Positions 16,131-23,603 of a stretch of DNA of 33,766 nucleotides are shown here, one piece after another. The number at the start of each line of letters is the position of its first letter. Position 1 is the stretch's first letter. This DNA comes from Candidatus Gemmiger excrementipullorum (GTDB lineage: Bacteria; Bacillota; Clostridia; Oscillospirales; Ruminococcaceae). The stretch spans positions 1-33,766 of the forward strand of contig DXEI01000128.1 in NCBI GenBank assembly GCA_019115045.1. The letters run 5' to 3'. A program made the position numbers and the translations under genes. Under the pieces are notes generated by a model. That model did no database searches. It saw only the letters and a list, made by a program, of their open reading frames with translations, and was not told the origin of the DNA.

Positions 16131-18032
16131 TTATTGCATCAGGCCGCAGACGAGCTGGGCGTAGGCCACGGGGTCGTCGATGGGCAGCCCCGCGATGAGC
16201 AGCGCCTGGTCATAGAGCAGCTCGGCATACCGGGCGACTTTGGCGCTGTCGCCGGCTTCATGCGCGGCTTTGAGCGCGGCGAACACCGGGTGGCCGGGGT
16301 TGAGTTCCAGCACCTTGGTGCTCTCGACGCCTTCGCCGTTGGGCATGCGGCGCAGCACTTTTTCCATCTCCATCGAGATGCCGCCCTCGCTGGACAGCGT
16401 GACGGGGTGCTCCTGCAGCGTGGGGTTGACCTTGACCTCCTTGACTTTGCCGTTCAGCGCTTTCTGGATCTCGTCAAACAGGTCCTTGTTCTCGGTGGCG
16501 GTCTGCTCGGCGGCTTTCTTTTCTTCCTCGGTCTCCAGGCCCAGGTCGCCGGCGTTGATGTTCTTGAACTCTTTTTCTTTATAGTCGTGCATCATCTGCA
16601 GGCAGAACTCGTCGACGTCCTCGGTGCACAGCAGCAGGTCGTAGCCCTTGCTCAGCACCAGCTGGGCGTTGGGCAGCTTGCCCAGGCGATCGAGGTCGTC
16701 GCCGGCCGCAAAGTAGATGCACTTCTGCCCCTCGGGCATGGCTTCGATATATTCGTCGAGGGTGACGTACTTCTTCTCTTTGGCGGACCAGAACAGCAGC
16801 AGGTCGGCCAGCAGGTCCTTGTGCATGCCGTAGTCGCCGTAGATGCCGAACTTGATCTGGCGGCCGAAGGATTTCCAGAACGTCTCGTACTTTTCGCGGT
16901 CGTTGACGAGCATGGCGTGCAGCTCGTTCTTGATCTTCTTCTCCAGGCTGTTGCGCATCAGCTTGAGCTGGGCGTCCTTTTGCAGCGTCTCGCGGCTGAT
17001 GTTCAGGCTCAGGTCCTCGCTGTCGACGACGCCCTTGACAAAGCTGAAGTAGTCGGGCAGCAGGTCGGCGCATTTTTCCATGATGAGCACGCCGGAAGCG
17101 TACAGCGCCAGGCCCTTCTCGTACTCTTTGGTGTAGTAGTCGTAGGGCGTGCGGCCGGGGATAAACAGCAGCGCCGTATAGGTGGCCGTGCCCTCGGTGC
17201 GGCTGGTGATGACGCGCAGCGGGTCGGTGTAGTCCATGAACTTGGACTTGTAGAACTCGTTGTAATCCTCGTCCTTGACCTCGCTCTTGGCGCGCTTCCA
17301 GATCGGCACCATGCTGTTGAGGGTCTCGAGCTCGGTGTAGGTCTCGTACTCGGGCTTGTAGTCGTCGCCGGCATCCTCCGGTTTGGGTTTCTGGCGGGAC
17401 TTTTCGCGGTACATCGTGATGGGGAAATGGATGTAGTCGCTGTATTTTTTGACAAGCCCGGCCAGCGTGTACTCGTCGAGGTAGTCGCTGTAATGCTCGG
17501 TGTCGGTATCTTCTTTCAGCACCAGGATGACCTCGGTGCCGACGTCGTCCTTGTCGGCCTCGGTCAAGGTATAGCCCTCGACGCCCTTGGACTCCCACTT
17601 CCAGGCGGTGTCCGCGCCCTGCGCGCGGGAAATAACGGTGACCTTAGACGCCACCATGAACGCCGAGTAGAAGCCGACGCCGAACTGGCCGATGATGTCG
17701 ATGTTATCGCTCTGGTTTTCGGTCTTGAAATCCAGCGAGCCGGAGCGCGCGATGGTGCCGAGGTTCTTTTCGAGCTCCTCTTTGCTCATGCCGATGCCGT
17801 TGTCGCGGATGGTCAGCGTGCGGCTGTCTTTGTCGGGCTGGATGTGGATGTGCAAATCATCCTTGCCGATGCCCATGGAGGTATCGGTCAGGCTCATGAA
17901 ATAGCGCTTGTCGCAGGCGTCCGACGCGTTGGAGATCAGCTCGCGCAGAAAGATCTCGCGGTTGGTGTAGATAGAATTGATCATCAGGTCGAGCAGTTTT
18001 TTGCTCTCGGCCTTAAATTGACGCATTGCCAT
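16131..18032 (-). CDS. htpG: Hsp90-family chaperone HtpG
   Basis: ATP-dependent chaperone (633 aa, usual bacterial length). The N-terminal GHKL ATPase has FLRELISNASDACDK, IRDNGIGM, GTIARSGS and GQFGVGFYSAFMV; the middle domain contains MYREKSRQKPKPED and the catalytic-loop segment NISRETLQ; a dimerisation domain follows. ATG at 18032 (MAMRQFKAES) follows AGAGAGG; a second ATG two codons later is possible. The track's longer start precedes the ribosome-binding site. The upstream region carries two CIRCE-like operators and a promoter, which suggests HrcA control, unlike Bacillus subtilis where htpG is not CIRCE-controlled. It is monocistronic with its own terminator. Confidence 0.97.
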   Translation of the reverse strand: MAMRQFKAESKKLLDLMINSIYTNREIFLRELISNASDACDKRYFMSLTDTSMGIGKDDLHIHIQPDKDSRTLTIRDNGIGMSKEELEKNLGTIARSGSLDFKTENQSDNIDIIGQFGVGFYSAFMVASKVTVISRAQGADTAWKWESKGVEGYTLTEADKDDVGTEVILVLKEDTDTEHYSDYLDEYTLAGLVKKYSDYIHFPITMYREKSRQKPKPEDAGDDYKPEYETYTELETLNSMVPIWKRAKSEVKDEDYNEFYKSKFMDYTDPLRVITSRTEGTATYTALLFIPGRTPYDYYTKEYEKGLALYASGVLIMEKCADLLPDYFSFVKGVVDSEDLSLNISRETLQKDAQLKLMRNSLEKKIKNELHAMLVNDREKYETFWKSFGRQIKFGIYGDYGMHKDLLADLLLFWSAKEKKYVTLDEYIEAMPEGQKCIYFAAGDDLDRLGKLPNAQLVLSKGYDLLLCTEDVDEFCLQMMHDYKEKEFKNINAGDLGLETEEEKKAAEQTATENKDLFDEIQKALNGKVKEVKVNPTLQEHPVTLSSEGGISMEMEKVLRRMPNGEGVESTKVLELNPGHPVFAALKAAHEAGDSAKVARYAELLYDQALLIAGLPIDDPVAYAQLVCGLMQ

Positions 18033-18058
18033 GCAGAAAGACCTCTCTTTTGGGTAAA

Positions 18059-18085
18059 TTAGCACTCTTTTGCTTGAACTGCTAA
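18059..18085. promoter_or_regulatory. CIRCE operator (HrcA site) in the htpG leader
   Basis: TTAGCACTC - 9 bp - AACTGCTAA. The left arm matches the CIRCE consensus TTAGCACTC exactly; the right arm matches GAGTGCTAA in 7 of 9 positions; the spacer is the canonical 9 bp. It lies about 27 nt before the htpG ATG, just downstream of the predicted transcription start. Confidence 0.8.
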
Positions 18086-18089
18086 ATGT

Positions 18090-18118
18090 AGTTTAGCACC
18101 CTTTGCAGCAAAGTGCAA
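18090..18118 (-). promoter_or_regulatory. Predicted sigma-A promoter of htpG
   Basis: On the minus strand, TTGCAC (18118-18113), 17-bp spacer, TAAACT (18095-18090). The predicted start is near 18083, within the proximal CIRCE operator, which fits repression by HrcA. Confidence 0.6.
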
Positions 18119-18119
18119 G
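18093..18119. promoter_or_regulatory. Second, degenerate CIRCE-like element over the htpG promoter
   Basis: TTAGCACCC - 9 bp - AAGTGCAAG. The left arm has 8 of 9 and the right arm 6 of 9 consensus positions, with the same 9-bp spacer as the proximal site. It lies 34 bp from that site and covers both promoter boxes. Confidence 0.45.
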
Positions 18120-18223
18120 GCCTTTCACAAAAAATTTAAAAAGCGCGGTTTCCCCTTTTCAAACACGCCGAATTGGGGTATGCTGTAGCTAAAGACCTTT
18201 TGCGAAAAGGATGGGATGCAACG

Positions 18224-18718
18224 ATGTCGAAATACGGCGACAAAGCCTACGAGGCATTTTTTAAAGGGTACAACTGCAGCCAGTGCGTGGCGCTGGCGTT
18301 CGCCGCCGAGATGGGCCTGACCGAGGAACAGGCGCTGAAACTTTCCTCCGGCTTTGGCGGCGGCATGGGCCGCATGCGGGAGGTATGCGGCGCGTTTTCG
18401 GGCGCGGTGCTGGTGCTGGGCGCGCTGTACGGCAACACCGACCCGGCGCTGAAAACGCAGACCTATACCGAGGTGCAGGCCCTGGCCGCGCAGTACCGCG
18501 CGCGCAGCGGCGGGGGCAGCATCGTCTGCCGCGAGCTGCTGGGCCTGAAACAGGCCGAGGGCAGCCCCGTGGCCAGCCCCCGCACGGCCGACTACTACAA
18601 AAAGCGCCCCTGCCCCGAGCTGGTGCGCCTGGCCGCCGACTTGATGGCCGAATACATAGAACAGCACCCGCGCCCGGCCGCTGACGCCGGCCAAGAGAAG
18701 GGAGACGCCCCGGTATGA
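18224..18718 (+). CDS. C_GCAxxG_C_C-family small cysteine-rich protein
   Basis: 164-aa protein of the poorly characterised C_GCAxxG_C_C family. Conserved features: GYNCSQCVALAFAAEMG (about 12-28), SSGFGGGMGRMREVCGAFSGAVLVLG (about 40-65) with the GCA-like element around the third cysteine, and a later Cys in VCRELLGL. Spaced cysteines suggest metal or redox-cofactor binding, but no biochemical function is established that I know of. I use ATG at 18224 (MSKYGDKAYEAFFKGYNC), with AAAAGG about 13 nt upstream; the track's earlier start has no ribosome-binding site. Its stop overlaps the next gene's ATG by 4 bp (ATGA). It is divergent from htpG. Confidence 0.82.
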   Translation: MSKYGDKAYEAFFKGYNCSQCVALAFAAEMGLTEEQALKLSSGFGGGMGRMREVCGAFSGAVLVLGALYGNTDPALKTQTYTEVQALAAQYRARSGGGSIVCRELLGLKQAEGSPVASPRTADYYKKRPCPELVRLAADLMAEYIEQHPRPAADAGQEKGDAPV

Positions 18719-19701
18719 AGATCTTTTTTTACGCGCTGCGCCCGTTTGATGAGCTGCCCTACTGCGAGCCCAACCGCCAAAAGTACGGCATCGACTATGC
18801 CTGGACGGCCGAGACGCCGAACCCCGGCAACCTGCAGCTGGCCGAAGGCTGCGACGCCGTGAGCACCAACCCCTGCGAGGTCCGGCCCGAATACCTGGAA
18901 GCCTTTGCCCGCATGGGCGTCAAGTACCTGCCCTGCCGCAGCATAGGCTACGACCACCTGCCGCTGGACGCCGCCAAACGCCTGGGCCTGCGCGTGAGCC
19001 ACAGCCATTACCCGCCCGAGGGTGTGGCCAACTACGCCGTTATGCTGATGTTGATGGCTACGCGCAAGATGAACCAGATCATGCTGCGCGCCGCCGTGCA
19101 GGACTACTCGCTGCCCGGCAAGATGGGGCGCGACCTTTCGGGGTGCACGGTGGGCGTGGTCGGCACCGGCAAGATCGGCAGCACGGTCATCCGGCATCTG
19201 AGCGCGTTCGGCTGCAAGCTGCTGGCCTACGACCTGTACCCCAACGACGCCGTGCGCGCCTGGGCCGACTATGTGCCGCTGGCGGAACTGTACGCGCGCA
19301 GCGACGTGATCACGCTACACCTGAACGCCACGCCGGAGAACCACCACCTGATCGACGCGGCGGCCATTGCCCAAATGAAGGACGGCGTGCTGCTGGTGAA
19401 CACGGCGCGCGGGACGCTGATCGACCCGCAGGCGCTGGTAGAAGGCCTGGAAAGCGGCAAGATCGGCGGCGCCGGGCTGGACGTGGTGGAGGACGAAGCC
19501 GGCCTTTGCTACTATGACCGCCGCGGCGAAGCGCTGGCAAACCGCGAGCTGAACCTGCTGCGCAGTTTCCCCAACGTCATCGTCAGCCCGCACACGGCGT
19601 TTTACACCGACGTCAACGTGGCCAGCATGGTGGAAAGCGCCTTTGAGGCGACGGCCGCCTTTGCCGCCGGCCGCCCCTGCCCCTGCGAGGTGCCGCTGTG
19701 A
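18715..19701 (+). CDS. D-lactate dehydrogenase / VanH-like D-2-hydroxyacid dehydrogenase
   Basis: NAD-dependent D-2-hydroxyacid dehydrogenase (328 aa). The dinucleotide site is VGVVGTGKIGSTVI (about 144-157); catalytic residues sit in NTARGTLID (Arg), DVVEDEAG (Glu) and SPHTAFYTD (His). It resembles VanH and fermentative D-lactate dehydrogenases along its length (VKYLPCRSIGYDHL, PEGVANYAVMLMLMATR, GGAGLDVVEDE, FPNVIVSPHTAFYT). There is no neighbouring D-Ala-D-Lac ligase or VanX, so vancomycin resistance is not implied; pyruvate to D-lactate is the simplest reading. GAAGGGAG precedes the ATG, which overlaps the preceding stop by 4 bp; the next gene overlaps its stop by 4 bp (GTGA). Confidence 0.9.
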   Translation: MKIFFYALRPFDELPYCEPNRQKYGIDYAWTAETPNPGNLQLAEGCDAVSTNPCEVRPEYLEAFARMGVKYLPCRSIGYDHLPLDAAKRLGLRVSHSHYPPEGVANYAVMLMLMATRKMNQIMLRAAVQDYSLPGKMGRDLSGCTVGVVGTGKIGSTVIRHLSAFGCKLLAYDLYPNDAVRAWADYVPLAELYARSDVITLHLNATPENHHLIDAAAIAQMKDGVLLVNTARGTLIDPQALVEGLESGKIGGAGLDVVEDEAGLCYYDRRGEALANRELNLLRSFPNVIVSPHTAFYTDVNVASMVESAFEATAAFAAGRPCPCEVPL

Positions 19702-20381
19702 GGGTGGAGCCCGGCCGCGCCGGCGAGACCTGGGCACTGGGGCCCGCCCTGGCCCCGGGCGAGCCGTTTCCCTTCGTCTGCGCGGGGTGCGGCGGCTGCT
19801 GCCGGGGCCGCCGCGACCTGGTGCTTTCGGGGTATGACCTCTACCGCATCGCGCGGCGGCTGCGGCTTTCGCCGCGCATCGCCGCGCACGCCTTCTGCAA
19901 AGAATACATCGCCCCGCAAAGCCTGCTGCCCGCCCTGTGTTTAACGCCCGACCCCCAGACCGGCGACTGCCGTTTTTTAGAGGGCGGGGCCTGCGCCATC
20001 CACGAGGCGCGGCCGCTGGCCTGCGCGCTGTACCCGCTGGGGCAAAGCATCGACCCGGCGGCCGGCACGGCCGAGTACCGCGCCCAGCTGCCGCTGTGCG
20101 GCGTGCAGGCCGGCGGGCGCACGCTGCGCGACTACCTGCGGGACGCCGGCATCGACGAGCGCACCGGCATCGACGTGCGCTGGGCCGCCGCCTGCACCGG
20201 GCTTTCGCAGCGGCTGCACGCCGCGGGCGGCGAAACGCACCCGCATTTCCGCACGGCGGTGCGGCGCATCGCCCGCGCGCTGTACTGGGACTATGCGCTG
20301 GGGGATGAATTTTACCCGCAGTTCCAGCAAAACATCGCCGCCCTGCTGCCGCTGCTGGACCGGCTGCTGGCGAAACCGTGA
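19698..20381 (+). CDS. YkgJ-type cysteine-cluster protein
   Basis: 227-aa protein with an N-terminal CAGCGGCCRG cluster (about residues 28-37) and later cysteines in FCKEYI, DCRFLEGGACAIHEARPLACALYPLG and PLCGVQ. This is the pattern of the YkgJ/CxxCxxCC family, predicted to hold zinc or an iron-sulfur cluster; function not established. It starts with GTG overlapping the dehydrogenase stop (GTGA) with GAGGTG upstream, so it is coupled to that gene. The C-terminal half is less conserved, with an FYPQFQQNIAALLPLLDRLL helix. It ends at a bidirectional terminator. Confidence 0.82.
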   Translation: MRVEPGRAGETWALGPALAPGEPFPFVCAGCGGCCRGRRDLVLSGYDLYRIARRLRLSPRIAAHAFCKEYIAPQSLLPALCLTPDPQTGDCRFLEGGACAIHEARPLACALYPLGQSIDPAAGTAEYRAQLPLCGVQAGGRTLRDYLRDAGIDERTGIDVRWAAACTGLSQRLHAAGGETHPHFRTAVRRIARALYWDYALGDEFYPQFQQNIAALLPLLDRLLAKP

Positions 20382-20390
20382 GCTTACAAA

Positions 20391-20427
20391 AAAACCGCTC
20401 TGCCTCGAGAGGGGCAGGGCGGTTTTT
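20391..20427. terminator. Bidirectional terminator between ykgJ-like gene and histidine kinase
   Basis: Hairpin ACCGCTCTGCC - loop - GGCAGGGCGGT flanked by AAAAAAA on the left and TTTTT on the right, so it works in both directions between two converging genes. Confidence 0.87.
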
Positions 20428-20432
20428 GTATG

Positions 20433-21803
20433 TCAGCCTTGCAGCGGCAGCGTCAGGTCCACGCGCGCGCCGCGGGGCGTGTTTTGGCCAAATTCTGCGC
20501 GGCCGCCGTGGGCCTGCACGATCTGCTCAACAACATGCAGCCCCAGGATGTGGGGTGGTTCCCCCCCTTGTGGCGCGCCGTGCAGCGCCGCCAGCACGGC
20601 GGGCGGGTAGCCGGCGCCGTCGTCGGCCAGCGTGATGTGCAGCGTCTGCCCCTGTACGCGCGCCTGCACCGTGCAGTGTACAGGGCCGGGGTTGTGGCGC
20701 ACGCTGTTGCCCAGGATGTTTTCCACCGCGCGGCCCAGCAGCGCCGCGTCGGCCTGCAGGGCGGCATGCTCGGCCTCGGGGGCCAGGTCCAGCGTCACTT
20801 CGCAGCGCTGCGCCAGCGGGCCGTTGCAGAAATCCGCCGCCAGGCCGCGCAGCAGCGGCCCGGCAAAGACCGGCTGGCGGCGCAGCGGCTGCGCGCCGTA
20901 CTGCAGTTTGCTGGTAAGGTTGAGGTCCTCGATGAGGGCGCGGATGCGCTCGCTCTGGGTGCAGATGCCGCCGGCTTTCTGCCGGGCGGCGTCGGGCAGC
21001 GCGGCGTCGCGGGCCAGCTGCTCGCCCCAACCCAAAATGAGAGAGAGCGGCGTGCGGATATCGTGGCTGACGCCGGCGATCCACTGGGTGCGGGCAGCAT
21101 CGCGCTGCGCAATGATGGCGTTGCGGAGGCGCAGCTGTTCGCTGGTCTCGTTCAGGCGGCGGGCGAGTTCGCCGGTAAAGCCGGTGGTGGGCAGGTCCAC
21201 GGTGCCGCCGCGGGCCAGCACCTCGAGGCCGTCAGCCACCGTCTGCAGCGAGCGCGTGCTGCGCCAGCTGACCAGCAGGCAGCACGCCAAAATCAGCGCC
21301 AGGACCCCCGCCAGCACCCGGCCGCCGTTGGCAAACAGCCCGCGCAAAAGGTCGGGGTCGCTGTAAAAATTGTAGCGGGCGATGCTGTCTTTGGGCATGC
21401 CCAGCACCAGCAGGCCGTAGCCGCGGATCTGGCAAAAGACCGGGTAGTCCGCCAGGTACCACCGCGTAAAGGAGGCGATCTGCGTGGCGGTGTAGGGGTG
21501 GTCGAGCTCGGCGGGCAGCTGGTAGCGCCAGCGCACCTGGCCGGCATCGTCCAGCACCATGGCCCAGACGTACCCGTCCAGCCAGACTTCGGCAGACTGG
21601 GTGTCAAAGGTGAACTGCCCGGCCGCGTCGCACTGCAGATGGTCGGCGACCATCGCGCTGGTGTAGCGGAAGGTCGCGGCCTGTTTGGTGCCGTACTGGT
21701 ACCCCAGGGCGATGAGCGCCGCCACGCCCAGCGCCAGCAGCAGCAAAATGGTAAGCGCCGTGGCCAGCACATAGCGGCGCACGACGCGGGCAAAGGTTTT
21801 CAT
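20433..21803 (-). CDS. Sensor histidine kinase (partner of the adjacent OmpR-type regulator)
   Basis: Membrane-bound sensor kinase (456 aa). One hydrophobic segment at about 10-35, an extracytoplasmic region of about 125 residues, a second segment at about 160-182 (VLAGVLALILACCLLVSW), then the H-box AGVSHDIRTPLSLILG (His near 247), an N-box ENILGNSVRHN, and ATP-lid motifs DDGAGYP and LGLHVVEQIVQAHGG. The ATG overlaps the regulator's stop by 4 bp (ATGA). With the divergent LanFEG-type exporter next door, it probably senses cell-wall-active peptides. The sizeable extracytoplasmic domain makes it unlike the intramembrane-sensing BceS kinases. Confidence 0.92.
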   Translation of the reverse strand: MKTFARVVRRYVLATALTILLLLALGVAALIALGYQYGTKQAATFRYTSAMVADHLQCDAAGQFTFDTQSAEVWLDGYVWAMVLDDAGQVRWRYQLPAELDHPYTATQIASFTRWYLADYPVFCQIRGYGLLVLGMPKDSIARYNFYSDPDLLRGLFANGGRVLAGVLALILACCLLVSWRSTRSLQTVADGLEVLARGGTVDLPTTGFTGELARRLNETSEQLRLRNAIIAQRDAARTQWIAGVSHDIRTPLSLILGWGEQLARDAALPDAARQKAGGICTQSERIRALIEDLNLTSKLQYGAQPLRRQPVFAGPLLRGLAADFCNGPLAQRCEVTLDLAPEAEHAALQADAALLGRAVENILGNSVRHNPGPVHCTVQARVQGQTLHITLADDGAGYPPAVLAALHGAPQGGEPPHILGLHVVEQIVQAHGGRAEFGQNTPRGARVDLTLPLQG

Positions 21804-22519
21804 GGCGTATCCTCCCCCGCCAGCTTGTAGCCGATGCCGCGCACCGTGAGCAGGTAGCGCGGTTTGCTGGCGTTGTCCTCGATCTTTTCGCGCAGGTGGC
21901 GGATATGGACGCCCAGGGTGTTCTCGCCGCCAAAATAGTCCTGCCCCCAGACGGACTCAAACAGCGCGTCGTAGGTGACGATGTGGCCGCGGTTTTCGGC
22001 CAGTTTTTGCAGCAGCGCGCGCTCGGTGGCCGTCAAGGGCAGTGTGCGCCCGTCCGGCAGGCGCACCAGCGCGTCGGCCAGTTCCACCGTGCGGGCGCCC
22101 AGTGCCAGGCGGCCGGCCGCGCCGCGCTGCAGCTCGGCCCGGTAGGCGCGCCGCAAGATGTGCTGTACGCGCAGCAGCAGTTCCTGCATCAAAAACGGCT
22201 TGGTCAGGTAGTCGTCGGCGCCCAAGCCCAGCCCAAACAGCCGGTCGGCGTCGGCGTCCCGGGCCGAGAGGAACAGCGCCGGCACGTCGGCCTGGGCGCG
22301 CAGCTGGCGGAACAGCGCAAACCCGTCGCCGTCGGGCAGGTTGATGTCCAAAATCATCAGTTCGGGGCGGGCGGCGGCAAAAGCCGCGCGGGCCTGCGCG
22401 CAGTTTTGCGCGGTGGCGATGGTTTGGTAGCCCGCCGCGCGCAGATGCTCGCACAGCAAGGCCAGCAGGTCCGGCGTGTCGTCCACCAGCAGCAGTTTGG
22501 CGTCGTAGATCGTTTGCAT
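21800..22519 (-). CDS. OmpR/PhoB-family response regulator
   Basis: 239-aa regulator. The receiver domain has the acidic pair in LLLVDDTPD, the phosphoacceptor Asp in LMILDINLPDGDG (about 55), and the conserved Lys in DDYLTKPF (about 105). The C-terminal winged helix has LTATERALLQKLAENRGHIVT and VDVHIRHLREKI-like residues (LGVHIRHLREKIE), ending VRGIGYKL. The ATG at 22519 follows AGGGGAGACCCCT. It forms one unit with the downstream histidine kinase (4-bp overlap). The intergenic region shared with the ABC exporter contains 11-bp-phased TTAAGG repeats typical of sites for this regulator class. Confidence 0.95.
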   Translation of the reverse strand: MQTIYDAKLLLVDDTPDLLALLCEHLRAAGYQTIATAQNCAQARAAFAAARPELMILDINLPDGDGFALFRQLRAQADVPALFLSARDADADRLFGLGLGADDYLTKPFLMQELLLRVQHILRRAYRAELQRGAAGRLALGARTVELADALVRLPDGRTLPLTATERALLQKLAENRGHIVTYDALFESVWGQDYFGGENTLGVHIRHLREKIEDNASKPRYLLTVRGIGYKLAGEDTP

Positions 22520-22546
22520 AGGGGTCTCCCCTTTCCTTTGGTTTGT

Positions 22547-22555
22547 ATTGTACCA
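22547..22555 (-). promoter_or_regulatory. Extended -10 promoter of the two-component genes
   Basis: On the minus strand, TGGTACAAT (TG-N-TACAAT), about 28 nt before the regulator's ATG. No good -35 box is visible, as is common for extended -10 promoters. Confidence 0.5.
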
Positions 22556-22592
22556 CACCGCCCCGCCCGCGCGCCATGCGGCGGCGGCAAAT

Positions 22593-22632
22593 TTAAGGCA
22601 AAATTAAGGCGGGCTTTGGGGTGGTTTAAGCG
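22593..22632. promoter_or_regulatory. Phased direct repeats, probable response-regulator operator
   Basis: TTAAGGC at 22593 and again at 22604, a degenerate copy (TTTGGGG) at 22615 and TTAAGCG at 22626, so all fall on an 11-bp period, one helical turn. They end 8 bp before a possible -10 (TAACAT, 22641-22646) that lacks a -35 box, as expected for an activated promoter of the exporter genes. Confidence 0.6.
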
Positions 22633-22687
22633 GGCGGGTGTAACATACAAGCGTCCGAAGAGAAAACGAACCAAAGGAGTGGACGCT

Positions 22688-23602
22688 ATGCAAACTGTGA
22701 TCGAAACGCAAGAACTTTGCAAGGTATACGGCCAGCGCCGCGCCGTGGACGGTGTGGAACTGCACGTGCCGGAGGGCTGCGTGTACGGCTTTATCGGCCC
22801 CAACGGCGCGGGCAAAAGCACGACGATGAAGATGCTGCTGGGCCTGGTGCACCCCACGGCGGGGCGCGTATGCCTGCTGGGGCAGCCGATGACCGAGCGG
22901 AACCGCCTGGCGCTGCTGCGCCAGACCGGCAGTTTGATCGAGTCACCGTCCGGTTACCCGCACCTGACCGGCGAGGAAAATCTGCAGGTCGTGGCCGATT
23001 TGAAAGGCGTGCCGCGCAAGGACATCGACCGCGTGCTGGAGATCGTGGACCTGGCCGGGGACCGCCGCCGCAAGGTGGGGCAGTATTCGCTGGGCATGCG
23101 CCAGCGGCTGGGCATCGCCATGGCGCTGCTGGGCAGCCCGCGGCTGCTGATCCTGGACGAGCCGACCAACGGCCTGGACCCTGCCGGCATCCAGGAGATG
23201 CGCGATCTGCTGGTGCACATGCCGGAACGCACCGGCGCGACGGTGTTGGTATCAAGCCACCTGCTGGGCGAGATGGAACAGATGGCCGAACAGGTGGGCA
23301 TCATCGACCACGGCAAAATGCTGTTTGAGGGCCCGCTGCAGGCTTTGCAGCGCCACAGCCGCGGCAGTTACCGCCTGCGCGTATTGCAGCCGCAAAAGGC
23401 CGTGCCCGCCCTGCAGGCGCGCGGCGTGCCCGCCAAGTTCGCAAAAGGCGCGCTGACGCTGCCGCCGCTGCCCGACGCCGCGCTGGCCGCCGCCGTGCAG
23501 GCCGTGGCCGACGCCGGGGCCGGCGTGGTGGAGCTGACCGCGCACACCAGATCGCTGGAAGAAATTTTCCTGAGCCTGACCCAGACACGGGAGGTGAAGT
23601 GA
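22688..23602 (+). CDS. BcrA/LanF-type ABC exporter ATP-binding protein
   Basis: 304-aa ATPase of the lantibiotic/bacitracin self-protection class. Walker A GPNGAGKST (about 38-46), signature YSLGMRQRLGIAMAL, Walker B RLLILDEPTNGLDP, and the C-terminal EEIFLSLT end usual in this family. I take ATG at 22688 (MQTVIETQELCKVYG), which has AAAGGAG 7-8 nt upstream; the very long track ORF reads back through the divergent regulator gene. It is followed by two permease genes 1 nt and 3 nt apart, giving the LanFEG layout. Known relatives include CprABC of Clostridioides difficile, which is also controlled by a neighbouring two-component system. Confidence 0.93.
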   Translation: MQTVIETQELCKVYGQRRAVDGVELHVPEGCVYGFIGPNGAGKSTTMKMLLGLVHPTAGRVCLLGQPMTERNRLALLRQTGSLIESPSGYPHLTGEENLQVVADLKGVPRKDIDRVLEIVDLAGDRRRKVGQYSLGMRQRLGIAMALLGSPRLLILDEPTNGLDPAGIQEMRDLLVHMPERTGATVLVSSHLLGEMEQMAEQVGIIDHGKMLFEGPLQALQRHSRGSYRLRVLQPQKAVPALQARGVPAKFAKGALTLPPLPDAALAAAVQAVADAGAGVVELTAHTRSLEEIFLSLTQTREVK

Positions 23603-23603
23603 G

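Noticed and set aside
16044-18062. 672-aa plus-strand ORF
   Set aside because: Shadow of htpG; the hydrophobic Val/Leu-rich product is the usual antisense artefact of a GC-rich, Glu/Lys-rich gene.
18715-19701. Vancomycin-resistance gene vanH
   Set aside because: Sequence resembles VanH, but there is no adjacent ligase, dipeptidase or VanRS pair; D-lactate dehydrogenases share these features.
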